From the NCBI GenBank assembly GCA_030267565.1, contig BRXU01000029.1, positions 1 through 64,000 on the forward strand: DNA of 64,000 nucleotides, given 5' to 3'. Below, piece by piece: positions 45,623 to 55,946 of the stretch. The translations under genes were made by a program, and so were the position numbers. Under the pieces are notes generated by a model. The model was not told the origin of the DNA and made no database searches. It saw nothing but the letters and a program-made list of their open reading frames with translations. Position 1 is the first letter of the stretch, and each line of letters begins with the position of its first letter. The stretch is from Pleodorina starrii. Lineage: Eukaryota > Chlorophyta > Chlorophyceae > Chlamydomonadales > Volvocaceae.

Positions 45623-47548
45623 GCCTGTGGCCTGTGGCCTGTGGCCGGTGGCCTGTGGCCTGTGGCCTGTGGCCTGTGGCCTGTGGCCTGTGGCCTGTGG
45701 CCTGTGGCCTGTGGCCTGTGGCCTGTGGCCTGTGGCCTGTGGCCTGTGGCCTGTGGCCTGTGGCCTGTGGCCTGTGGCCTGTGGCCTGTGGCCTGTGGCC
45801 TGTGGCCTGTGGCCTGTGGCCTGTGGCCTGTGGCCTGTGGCCTGTGGCCTGTGGCCTGTGGCCTGTGGCCTGTGGCCTGTGGCCTGTGGCCTGTGGCCTG
45901 TGGCCTGTGGCCTGTGGCCTGTGGCCTGTGGCCTGTGGCCTGTGGCCTGTGGCCTGTGGCCTGTGGCCTGTGGCCTGTGGCCTGTGGCCTGTGGCCTGTG
46001 GCCTGTGGCCTGTGGCCTGTGGCCTGTGGCCTGTGGCCTGTGGCCTGTGGCCTGTGGCCTGTGGCCTGTGGCCTGTGGCCTGTGGCCTGTGGCCTGTGGC
46101 CTGTGGCCTGTGGCCTGTGGCCTGTGGCCTGTGGCCTGTGGCCTGTGGCCTGTGGCCTGTGGCCTGTGGCCTGTGGCCTGTGGCCTGTGGCCTGTGGCCT
46201 GTGGCCTGTGGCCTGTGGCCTGTGGCCTGTGGCCTGTGGCCTGTGGCCTGTGGCCTGTGGCCTGTGGCCTGTGGCCTGTGGCCTGTGGCCTGTGGCCTGT
46301 GGCCTGTGGCCTGTGGCCTGTGGCCTGTGGCCTGTGGCCTGTGGCCTGTGGCCTGTGGCCTGTGGCCTGTGGCCTGTGGCCTGTGGCCTGTGGCCTGTGG
46401 CCTGTGGCCTGTGGCCTGTGGCCTGTGGCCTGTGGCCTGTGGCCTGTGGCCTGTGGCCTGTGGCCTGTGGCCTGTGGCCTGTGGCCTGTGGCCTGTGGCC
46501 TGTGGCCTGTGGCCTGTGGCCTGTGGCCTGTGGCCTGTGGCCTGTGGCCTGTGGCCTGTGGCCTGTGGCCTGTGGCCTGTGGCCTGTGGCCTGTGGCCTG
46601 TGGCCTGTGGCCTGTGGCCTGTGGCCTGTGGCCTGTGGCCTGTGGCCTGTGGCCTGTGGCCTGTGGCCTGTGGCCTGTGGCCTGTGGCCTGTGGCCTGTG
46701 GCCTGTGGCCTGTGGCCTGTGGCCTGTGGCCTGTGGCCTGTGGCCTGTGGCCTGTGGCCTGTGGCCTGTGGCCTGTGGCCTGTGGCCTGTGGCCTGTGGC
46801 CTGTGGCCTGTGGCCTGTGGCCTGTGGCCTGTGGCCTGTGGCCTGTGGCCTGTGGCCTGTGGCCTGTGGCCTGTGGCCTGTGGCCTGTGGCCTGTGGCCT
46901 GTGGCCTGTGGCCTGTGGCCTGTGGCCTGTGGCCTGTGGCCTGTGGCCTGTGGCCTGTGGCCTGTGGCCTGTGGCCTGTGGCCTGTGGCCTGTGGCCTGT
47001 GGCCTGTGGCCTGTGGCCTGTGGCCTGTGGCCTGTGGCCTGTGGCCTGTGGCCTGTGGCCTGTGGCCTGTGGCCTGTGGCCTGTGGCCTGTGGCCTGTGG
47101 CCTGTGGCCTGTGGCCTGTGGCCTGTGGCCTGTGGCCTGTGGCCTGTGGCCTGTGGCCTGTGGCCTGTGGCCTGTGGCCTGTGGCCTGTGGCCTGTGGCC
47201 TGTGGCCTGTGGCCTGTGGCCTGTGGCCTGTGGCCTGTGGCCTGTGGCCTGTGGCCTGTGGCCTGTGGCCTGTGGCCTGTGGCCTGTGGCCTGTGGCCTG
47301 TGGCCTGTGGCCTGTGGCCTGTGGCCTGTGGCCTGTGGCCTGTGGCCTGTGGCCTGTGGCCTGTGGCCTGTGGCCTGTGGCCTGTGGCCTGTGGCCTGTG
47401 GCCTGTGGCCTGTGGCCTGTGGCCTGTGGCCTGTGGCCTGTGGCCTGTGGCCTGTGGCCTGTGGCCTGTGGCCTGTGGCCTGTGGCCTGTGGCCTGTGGC
47501 CTGTGGCCTGTGGCCTGTGGCCTGTGGCCTGTGGCCTGTGGCCTGTGG
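45623..47548. repeat. (GGCCTGT)n heptamer satellite, about 275 units
   Basis: This is the second and longer GGCCTGT block, pure from about 45651. It returns cleanly to GGTGGCC at 47548. Confidence 0.97.
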
Positions 47549-50500
47549 CCGGTGGCCGGTGGCCGGTGGCCGGTGGCCGGTGGCCGGTGGCCGGTGGCCG
47601 GTGGCCGGTGGCCGGTGGCCGGTGGCCGGTGGCCGGTGGCCGGTGGCCGGTGGCCGGTGGCCGGTGGCCGGTGGCCGGTGGCCGGTGGCCGGTGGCCGGT
47701 GGCCGGTGGCCGGTGGCCGGTGGCCGGTGGCCGGTGGCCGGTGGCCGGTGGCCGGTGGCCGGTGGCCGGTGGCCGGTGGCCGGTGGCCGGTGGCCGGTGG
47801 CCGGTGGCCGGTGGCCGGTGGCCGGTGGCCGGTGGCCGGTGGCCGGTGGCCGGTGGCCGGTGGCCGGTGGCCGGTGGCCGGTGGCCGGTGGCCGGTGGCC
47901 GGTGGCCGGTGGACGGTGGCCGGTGGCCGGTGGCCGGTGGCCGGTGGCCGGTGGCCGGTGGCCGGTGGCCGGTGGCCGGTGGCCGGTGGCCGGTGGCCGG
48001 TGGCCGGTGGCCGGTGGCCGGTGGCCGGTGGCCGGTGGCCGGTGGCCGGTGGCCGGTGGCCGGTGGCCGGTGGCCGGTGGCCGGTGGCCGGTGGCCGGTG
48101 GCCGGTGGCCGGTGGCCGGTGGCCGGTGGCCGGTGGCCGGTGGCCGGTGGCCGGTGGCCGGTGGCCGGTGGCCGGTGGCCGGTGGCCGGTGGCCGGTGGC
48201 CGGTGGCCGGTGGCCGGTGGCCGGTGGCCGGTGGCCGGTGGCCGGTGGCCGGTGGCCGGTGGCCGGTGGCCGGTGGCCGGTGGCCGGTGGCCGGTGGCCG
48301 GTCGCCGGTGGCCGGTGGCCGGTGGCCGGTGGCCGGTGGCCGGTGGCCGGTGGCCGGTGGCCGGTGGCCGGTGGCCGGTGGCCGGTGGCCGGTGGCCGGT
48401 GGCCGGTGGCCGGTGGCCGGTGGCCGGTGGCCGGTGGCCGGTGGCCGGTGGCCGGTGGCCGGTGGCCGGTGGCCGGTGGCCGGTGGCCGGTGGCCGGTGG
48501 CCGGTGGCCGGTGGCCGGTGGCCGGTGGCCGGTGGCCGGTGGCCGGTGGCCGGTGGCCGGTGGCCGGTGGCCGGTGGCCGGTGGCCGGTGGCCGGTGGCC
48601 GGTGGCCGGTGGCCGGTGGCCGGTGGCCGGTGGCCGGTGGCCGGTGGCCGGTGGCCGGTGGCCGGTGGCCGGTGGCCGGTGGCCGGTGGCCGGTGGCCGG
48701 TGGCCGGTGGCCGGTGGCCGGTGGCCGGTGGCCGGTGGCCGGTGGCCGGTGGCCGGTGGCCGGTGGCCGGTGGCCGGTGGCCGGTGGCCGGTGGCCGGTG
48801 GCCGGTGGCCGGTGGCCGGTGGCCGGTGGCCGGTGGCCGGTGGCCGGTGGCCGGTGGCCGGTGGCCGGTGGCCGGTGGCCGGTGGCCGGTGGCCGGTGGC
48901 CGGTGGCCGGTGGCCGGTGGCCGGTGGCCGGTGGCCGGTGGCCGGTGGCCGGTGGCCGGTGGCCGGTGGCCGGTGGCCGGTGGCCGGTGGCCGGTGGCCG
49001 GTGGCCGGTGGCCGGTGGCCGGTGGCCGGTGGCCGGTGGCCGGTGGCCGGTGGCCGGTGGCCGGTGGCCGGTGGCCGGTGGCCGGTGGCCGGTGGCCGGT
49101 GGCCGGTGGCCGGTGGCCGGTGGCCGGTGGCCGGTGGCCGGTGGCCGGTGGCCGGTGGCCGGTGGCCGGTGGCCGGTGGCCGGTGGCCGGTGGCCGGTGG
49201 CCGGTGGCCGGTGGCCGGTGGCCGGTGGCCGGTGGCCGGTGGCCGGTGGCCGGTGGCCGGTGGCCGGTGGCCGGTGGCCGGTGGCCGGTGGCCGGTGGCC
49301 GGTGGCCGGTGGCCGGTGGCCGGTGGCCGGTGGCCGGTGGCCGGTGGCCGGTGGCCGGTGGCCGGTGGCCGGTGGCCGGTGGCCGGTGGCCGGTGGCCGG
49401 TGGCCGGTGGCCGGTGGCCGGTGGCCGGTGGCCGGTGGCCGGTGGCCGGTGGCCGGTGGCCGGTGGCCGGTGGCCGGTGGCCGGTGGCCGGTGGCCGGTG
49501 GCCGGTGGCCGGTGGCCGGTGGCCGGTGGCCGGTGGCCGGTGGCCGGTGGCCGGTGGCCGGTGGCCGGTGGCCGGTGGCCGGTGGCCGGTGGCCGGTGGC
49601 CGGTGGCCGGTGGCCGGTGGCCGGTGGCCGGTGGCCGGTGGCCGGTGGCCGGTGGCCGGTGGCCGGTGGCCGGTGGCCGGTGGCCGGTGGCCGGTGGCCG
49701 GTGGCCGGTGGCCGGTGGCCGGTGGCCGGTGGCCGGTGGCCGGTGGCCGGTGGCCGGTGGCCGGTGGCCGGTGGCCGGTGGCCGGTGGCCGGTGGCCGGT
49801 GGCCGGTGGCCGGTGGCCGGTGGCCGGTGGCCGGTGGCCGGTGGCCGGTGGCCGGTGGCCGGTGGCCGGTGGCCGGTGGCCGGTGGCCGGTGGCCGGTGG
49901 CCGGTGGCCGGTGGCCGGTGGCCGGTGGCCGGTGGCCGGTGGCCGGTGGCCGGTGGCCGGTGGCCGGTGGCCGGTGGCCGGTGGCCGGTGGCCGGTGGCC
50001 GGTGGCCGGTGGCCGGTGGCCGGTGGCCGGTGGCCGGTGGCCGGTGGCCGGTGGCCGGTGGCCGGTGGCCGGTGGCCGGTGGCCGGTGGCCGGTGGCCGG
50101 TGGCCGGTGGCCGGTGGCCGGTGGCCGGTGGCCGGTGGCCGGTGGCCGGTGGCCGGTGGCCGGTGGCCGGTGGCCGGTGGCCGGTGGCCGGTGGCCGGTG
50201 GCCGGTGGCCGGTGGCCGGTGGCCGGTGGCCGGTGGCCGGTGGCCGGTGGCCGGTGGCCGGTGGCCGGTGGCCGGTGGCCGGTGGCCGGTGGCCGGTGGC
50301 CGGTGGCCGGTGGCCGGTGGCCGGTGGCCGGTGGCCGGTGGCCGGTGGCCGGTGGCCGGTGGCCGGTGGCCGGTGGCCGGTGGCCGGTGGCCGGTGGCCG
50401 GTGGCCGGTGGCCGGTGGCCGGTGGCCGGTGGCCGGTGGCCGGTGGCCGGTGCCCGGTGGCCGGTGGCCGGTGGCCGGTGGCCGGTGGCCGGTGGCCGGT

Positions 50501-50549
50501 GGCCGGTGGCCGGTGGCCGGTGGCCGGTGGCCGGTGGCCGGTGGCCGGT
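47549..50549. repeat. (GGTGGCC)n heptamer satellite, about 429 units
   Basis: A very regular array with point variants only near 47911, 48303 and 50451. The long perfect stretch suggests recent homogenisation or amplification. Confidence 0.97.
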
Positions 50550-53500
50550 GCCCGGTGGCCGGTGCCCGGTGCCCGGTGCCCGGTGCCCGGTGCCCGGTGC
50601 CCGGTGCCCGGTGCCCGGTGCCCGGTGCCCGGTGCCCGGTGCCCGGTGCCCGGTGCCCGGTGCCCGGTGCCCGGTGCCCGGTGCCCGGTGCCCGGTGCCC
50701 GGTGCCCGGTGCCCGGTGCCCGGTGCCCGGTGCCCGGTGCCCGGTGCCCGGTGCCCGGTGCCCGGTGCCCGGTGCCCGGTGCCCGGTGCCCGGTGCCCGG
50801 TGCCCGGTGCCCGGTGCCCGGTGCCCGGTGCCCGGTGCCCGGTGCCCGGTGCCCGGTGCCCGGTGCCCGGTGCCCGGTGCCCGGTGCCCGGTGCCCGGTG
50901 CCCGGTGCCCGGTGCCCGGTGCCCGGTGCCCGGTGCCCGGTGCCCGGTGCCCGGTGCCCGGTGCCCGGTGCCCGGTGCCCGGTGCCCGGTGCCCGGTGCC
51001 CGGTGCCCGGTGCCCGGTGCCCGGTGCCCGGTGCCCGGTGCCCGGTGCCCGGTGCCCGGTGCCCGGTGCCCGGTGCCCGGTGCCCGGTGCCTGGTGCCCG
51101 GTGCCCGGTGCCCGGTGCCCGGTGCCCGGTGCCCGGTGCCCGGTGCCCGGTGCCCGGTGCCCGGTGCCCGGTGCCCGGTGCCCGGTGCCCGGTGCCCGGT
51201 GCCCGGTGCCCGGTGCCCGGTGCCCGGTGCCCGGTGCCCGGTGCCCGGTGCCCGGTGCCCGGTGCCCGGTGCCCGGTGGCCGGTGCCCGGTGCCCGGTGC
51301 CCGGTGGCCGGTGCCCGGTGCCCGGTGCCCGGTGGCCGGTGCCCGGTGCCCGGTGCCCGGTGCCCGGTGGCCGGTGCCCGGTGCCCGGTGGCCGGTGCCC
51401 GGTGCCCGGTGCCCGGTGCCCGGTGCCCGGTGCCCGGTGCCCGGTGCCCGGTGCCCGGTGCCCGGTGCCCGGTGCCCGGTGCCCGGTGCCCGGTGCCCGG
51501 TGCCCGGTGCCCGGTGCCCGGTGCCCGGTGCCCGGTGCCCGGTGCCCGGTGCCCGGTGCCCGGTGCCCGGTGCCCGGTGCCCGGCTGCCCGGCGCCCGCT
51601 GCCCGCTGCCCGGTGCCCGGCTGCCCGGTGCCCGGCTGCCCGGTGCCTGGTGCCCGGTGCCCGGTGCCCGGTGCCCGGTGCCCGGTGCCCGGTGCCCGGT
51701 GCCCGGTGCCCGGTGCCCGGTGCCCGGTGCCCGGTGCCCGGTGCCCGGTGCCCGGTGCCCGGTGCCCGGTGCCCGGTGCCCGGTGCCCGGTGCCCGGTGC
51801 CCGGTGCCCGGTGCCCGGTGCCCGGTGCCCGGTGCCCGGTGCCCGGTGCCCGGTGCCCGGTGCCCGGTGCCCGGTGCCCGGTGCCCGGTGCCCGGTGCCC
51901 GGTGCCCGGTGCCCGGTGCCCGGTGGCCGGTGGCCGGTGGCCGGTGCCCGGTGGCCGGTGCCCGGTGCCCGGTGCCCGGTGCCCGGTGCCCGGTGCCCGG
52001 TGCCCGGTGCCCGGTGCCCGGTGCCCGGTGCCCGGTGCCCGGTGCCCGGTGCCCGGTGCCCGGTGCCCGGTGCCCGGTGCCCGGTGCCCGGTGCCCGGTG
52101 CCCGGTGCCCGGTGCCCGGTGCCCGGTGCCCGGTGCCCGGTGCCCGGTGCCCGGTGCCCGGTGCCCGGTGCCCGGTGCCCGGTGCCCGGTGCCCGGTGCC
52201 CGGTGCCCGGTGCCCGGTGCCCGGTGCCCGGTGCCCGGTGCCCGGTGCCCGGTGCCCGGTGCCTGGTGCCCGGTGCCCGGTGCCCGGTGCCCGGTGCCCG
52301 GTGCCCGGTGCCCGGTGCCCGGTGCCCGGTGCCCGGTGCCCGGTGCCCGGTGCCCGGTGCCCGGTGCCCGGTGCCCGGTGCCCGGTGCCCGGTGCCCGGT
52401 GCCCGGTGCCCGGTGCCCGGTGCCCGGTGCCCGGTGCCCGGTGCCCGGTGCCCGGTGCCCGGTGCCCGGTGCCCGGTGCCCGGTGCCCGGTGGCCGGTGC
52501 CCGGTGCCCGGTGCCCGGTGGCCGGTGCCCGGTGCCCGGTGCCCGGTGCCCGGTGGCCGGTGCCCGGTGCCCGGTGGCCGGTGCCCGGTGCCCGGTGCCC
52601 GGTGCCCGGTGCCCGGTGCCCGGTGCCCGGTGCCCGGTGCCCGGTGCCCGGTGCCCGGTGCCCGGTGCCCGGTGCCCGGTGCCCGGTGCCCGGTGCCCGG
52701 TGCCCGGTGCCCGGTGCCCGGTGCCCGGTGCCCGGTGCCCGGTGCCCGGTGCCCGGTGCCCGGTGCCCGGTGCCCGGCTGCCCGGCGCCCGCTGCCCGCT
52801 GCCCGGTGCCCGGCTGCCCGGTGCCCGGCTGCCCGGTGCCTGGTGCCCGGTGCCCGGTGCCCGGTGCCCGGTGCCCGGTGCCCGGTGCCCGGTGCCCGGT
52901 GCCCGGTGCCCGGTGCCCGGTGCCCGGTGCCCGGTGCCCGGTGCCCGGTGCCCGGTGCCCGGTGCCCGGTGCCCGGTGCCCGGTGCCCGGTGCCCGGTGC
53001 CCGGTGCCCGGTGCCCGGTGCCCGGTGCCCGGTGCCCGGTGCCCGGTGCCCGGTGCCCGGTGCCCGGTGCCCGGTGCCCGGTGCCCGGTGCCCGGTGCCC
53101 GGTGCCCGGTGCCCGGTGCCCGGTGCCCGGTGCCCGGTGCCCGGCGCCCGGTGCCCGGTGCCCGGTGCCCGGCTGCCCGGTGCCCGGTGCCCGGTGCCCG
53201 GTGCCCGGTGCCCGGTGCCCGGTGCCCGGTGCCCGGTGCCCGGTGCCCGGTGCCCGGTGGCCGGTGCCCGGTGCCCGGCTGCCTGCTGCCCGCTGCCTGG
53301 GTGCCCGGTGCCCGGGTGCCCGGTGCCCGGTGCCCGGTGCCCGGTGCCCGGTGCCCGGTGCCCGGTGCCCGGTGCCCGGTGCCCGGTGCCCGGTGCCCGG
53401 TGCCCGGTGCCCGGTGCCCGGTGCCCGGTGCCCGGTGCCCGGTGCCCGGTGCCCGGTGCCCGGTGCCCGGTGCCCGGTGCCCGGTGCCCGGTGCCCGGTG

Positions 53501-53760
53501 CCCGGTGCCCGGTGCCCGGTGCCCGGTGCCCGGTGCCCGGTGCCCGGTGCCCGGTGCCCGGTGCCCGGCGCCCGGTGCCCGGTGCCCGGTGCCCGGCTGC
53601 CCGGTGCCCGGTGCCCGGTGCCCGGTGCCCGGTGCCCGGTGCCCGGTGCCCGGTGCCCGGTGGCCGGTGCCCGGTGCCCGGCTGCCTGCTGCCCGCTGCC
53701 TGGGTGCCCGGTGCCCGGGTGCCCGGTGCCCGGTGCCCGGTGCCCGGTGCCCGGTGCCCG
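50550..53760. repeat. (GGTGCCC)n satellite with higher-order structure, second copy
   Basis: This repeats the block at 41847-45137. The GGCTGCCCGGCGCCCGC landmarks lie at 51583 and 52776, again 1193 bp apart and each exactly 8575 bp from its partner. The TGCCTGCTGCCCGCTGCCT landmarks lie at 53280 and 53683, which are 8589 and 8610 bp from theirs. The differences from 8575 are 14 and 35 bases, whole multiples of the 7-base unit. The GGTGGCC spacing code 3-4-2 recurs at 52490-52575, and as 3-3-4-2 at 51278-51390. Confidence 0.93.
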
Positions 53761-54036
53761 GTGGCCGGTGGCTGGTCCCCGGTGGCCGGTGGCCGGTGGC
53801 CGGTGGCCGGTGGCCGGTGGCCGGTGGCCGGTGGCCGGTGGCCGGTGGCCGGTGGCCGGTGGCCGGTGGCCGGTGGCCGGTGGCCGGTGGCCGGTGGCCG
53901 GTGGCCGGTGGCCGGTGGCCGGTGGCCGGTGGCCGGTGGCCGGTGGCCGGTGGCCGGTGGCCGGTGGCCGGTGGCCGGTGGCCGGTGGCCGGTGCCCGGT
54001 GGCCGGTGGCCGGTGGCCGGTGGCCGGTGGCCGGTG
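53761..54036. repeat. (GGTGGCC)n heptamer satellite, about 39 units
   Basis: The last regular block before the MITE. Its final eight bases (54029-54036, GGCCGGTG) are the left target duplication of that element. Confidence 0.95.
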
Positions 54037-54444
54037 CAGGGTTGCTATCTTCCTTGACGGGAGTATCTACGGGCTCAGATATTCGTTGCTCAAATGTTCC
54101 AAAAACTTCTATGGATGACGAGAAGTTTTTTGGCTGGGAAGGCCCAAAAGTATCTGTGTGCAGTGGCCAGATATCAACCATGACCATGTGCAATGTAGGA
54201 ACTTGTTTTCAGTAATATCCAGCACAGTTGTTCGGAGCCGAAAACATCTTTTTCGCCGTCGGGAGGAAGCCGGCGACGTGATTTTATGGGGAAATGGGCT
54301 TCCGAAGTTCTATGGATGATCAGATTGTATGGTCAGAATTCTCCCTAAAATATCCTACTGGACACTCAAAATCGTAAAAAAAACTTCTATAAAGTTTCAA
54401 ATTTTTGGGCAAATAGATATTTTTATCCTAAGATAGCAACCCTG
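54037..54444. mobile_element. hAT-like MITE, 408 bp, with 8-bp target duplication
   Basis: Perfect 15-bp terminal inverted repeats, CAGGGTTGCTATCTT at 54037-54051 and its reverse complement at 54430-54444, bound a non-coding insert. Eight bases, GGCCGGTG, are duplicated outside each end (54029-54036 and 54445-54452). An 8-base duplication and CAGGG termini are typical of hAT transposons. The 7-mer phase shifts by one base across the insert, as an 8-base duplication would require. The motif TTCTATGGATGA occurs twice inside (about 54107 and 54308). There is no transposase, so it must be mobilised in trans. Confidence 0.85.
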
Positions 54445-54720
54445 GGCCGGTGGCCGGTGGCCGGTGGCCGGTGGCCGGTGCCCGGTGGCCGGTGCCCGGT
54501 GCCCGGTGCCCGGTGCCCGGTGGCCGGTGCCTGGTGCCCGGTGGCCGGCTGCCCGGTGCCCGGTGGCCCGGTGCCCGGTGCCCGGTGGCCCGGTGCCCGG
54601 TGCCCGGTGGCCTGTGGCCGGTGGCCGGTGGCCGGTGCCCGGTGGCCGGTGGCCGGTGGCCGGTGGCTGGTGCCCCGATGGCCGGTGGCCGGTGCCCGGT
54701 GGCCGGTGGCCGGTGCCCCC
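54445..54720. repeat. Frayed distal edge of the satellite
   Basis: GGTGGCC, GGTGCCC, GGCCTGT and GGTGGCCC units are mixed with point changes and length changes, and the array then stops at single-copy DNA. Such decay at array edges is usual where unequal exchange no longer homogenises units. Short open frames that run through it are not genes. Confidence 0.9.
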
Positions 54721-55946
54721 CGGATGCAGGATTATTGCACATGTCACCATGCGCGTGTGCCTGCAAAGCACCCTGTCTGCAGCTCTGCACCCAAGCACCT
54801 CTTGAGCATGTGATGACACATGATACACGCAGCCGGACCTGTGCGGCCCACAAGACCTGAACCGTATAGCCAAAAATCTTCGTGGCCGCCTGGCTAACCT
54901 TCTGAATGCGCTGGGGGGAATATATTCCGTACGTCCGCCGTCGGCAGGTATCAGCAGCCCGTCATAGCACCAATGTTGCATCATACCACAGTAACCTAAA
55001 CATGGACCAATGAAGGATTGCTGACCAGTAGATTAGAGGATTGGGACCCCTTTGCAACCCTCCGGAAGCACCGAGCGAATACCACCTACCACCATCACTA
55101 AAAGCATCGTGCATGCTCTACTTACTTCAGTGATGCGCCTAACAACAGGGCATTGAGCTGAGGCAAACAAATGTCAGCGGCCACGAACCGATCAACGAAT
55201 GTGTCGTGTGCACATGGAAATGCATTGCGGGCCCACTGCATATATGCATATATAAGAACTAACGCAACCTCCCTCCGTCCTTGCGCAAGCTAACACGACC
55301 CCCTGCAATGACCAGGACAGGAATGAGCGCAATCGCCAGTCTGTGCATGAGGCGATTCTAATGTGCACGCGGGCTATCTATGCTTGCATTGGGAAATGCG
55401 CGCCGCTGGAGGTATATAATCCTGACAACAATGTCGACTGACGTGAGTATTCATTGCACTGCGATAAGTCCCATGCATAAGAAACAACGGTATGCGGGTC
55501 CTGCAGGCAAGGGACACGGAGCCCTCGGCCCAGCAGGCTGGCGAGACGTACGAGCACCCCGCCCGAGAAAATTTCGCGCAAACGAGGCCAGCTAACGCCG
55601 TTGCAGGTAGGCCGGTACGCGGCACCTCCTTCGTTCCTGCCGTCCGTCAAGCGCGGCCGTTTTGGCGGCGCGCTAACTGGCCCTAAGCCCCCCACGCTGC
55701 GCTAGTGCCAGAAAACCCCACGCCGGGCAGGGCAGGGAAGCCCTCATCGAAAACTCCACAACCGCGTCAACCGGTGTGCCCGCCCACCGCGGCCGCCTTT
55801 GTCGCAACCCCATTTGCTGATGCTGGGGCTGCCACTGCCAAGGCCGAGACGACGCTTAGAGACTCTCTGCGTGCCAAGGCCGAGACGACCCTGCATCCCC
55901 AGATCGCCTCCAGCAACGCTCGCCTTCTAGCACGTTTTGTCCATCC
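54721..55946. other. Single-copy DNA between the satellite and the DUF2252 gene; no gene seen
   Basis: Only short open frames are present and none resembles a known family. A TATA-like ATATATAAG lies near 55247-55255. A direct repeat TGCCAAGGCCGAGACGAC occurs at 55836-55853 and 55872-55889. The right part should include the 3' UTR of the gene on the minus strand. No TGTAA poly(A) signal of the volvocine type was seen in the first 500 bases after the stop. Confidence 0.6.

Noticed and set aside
6323..54720. CRISPR array or minisatellite with spacers
   Set aside because: The repeats are contiguous 7-mers without spacers, and the context is eukaryotic.
6323..54720. Telomeric repeat
   Set aside because: The unit GGTGGCC/GGTGCCC/GGCCTGT is not a TTTAGGG- or TTTTAGGG-type telomere, lies inside the window and changes strand.
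54397..54984. Open frame on the minus strand spanning the satellite edge and unique DNA
   Set aside because: Its second half is satellite peptide and its first half has no recognisable similarity.
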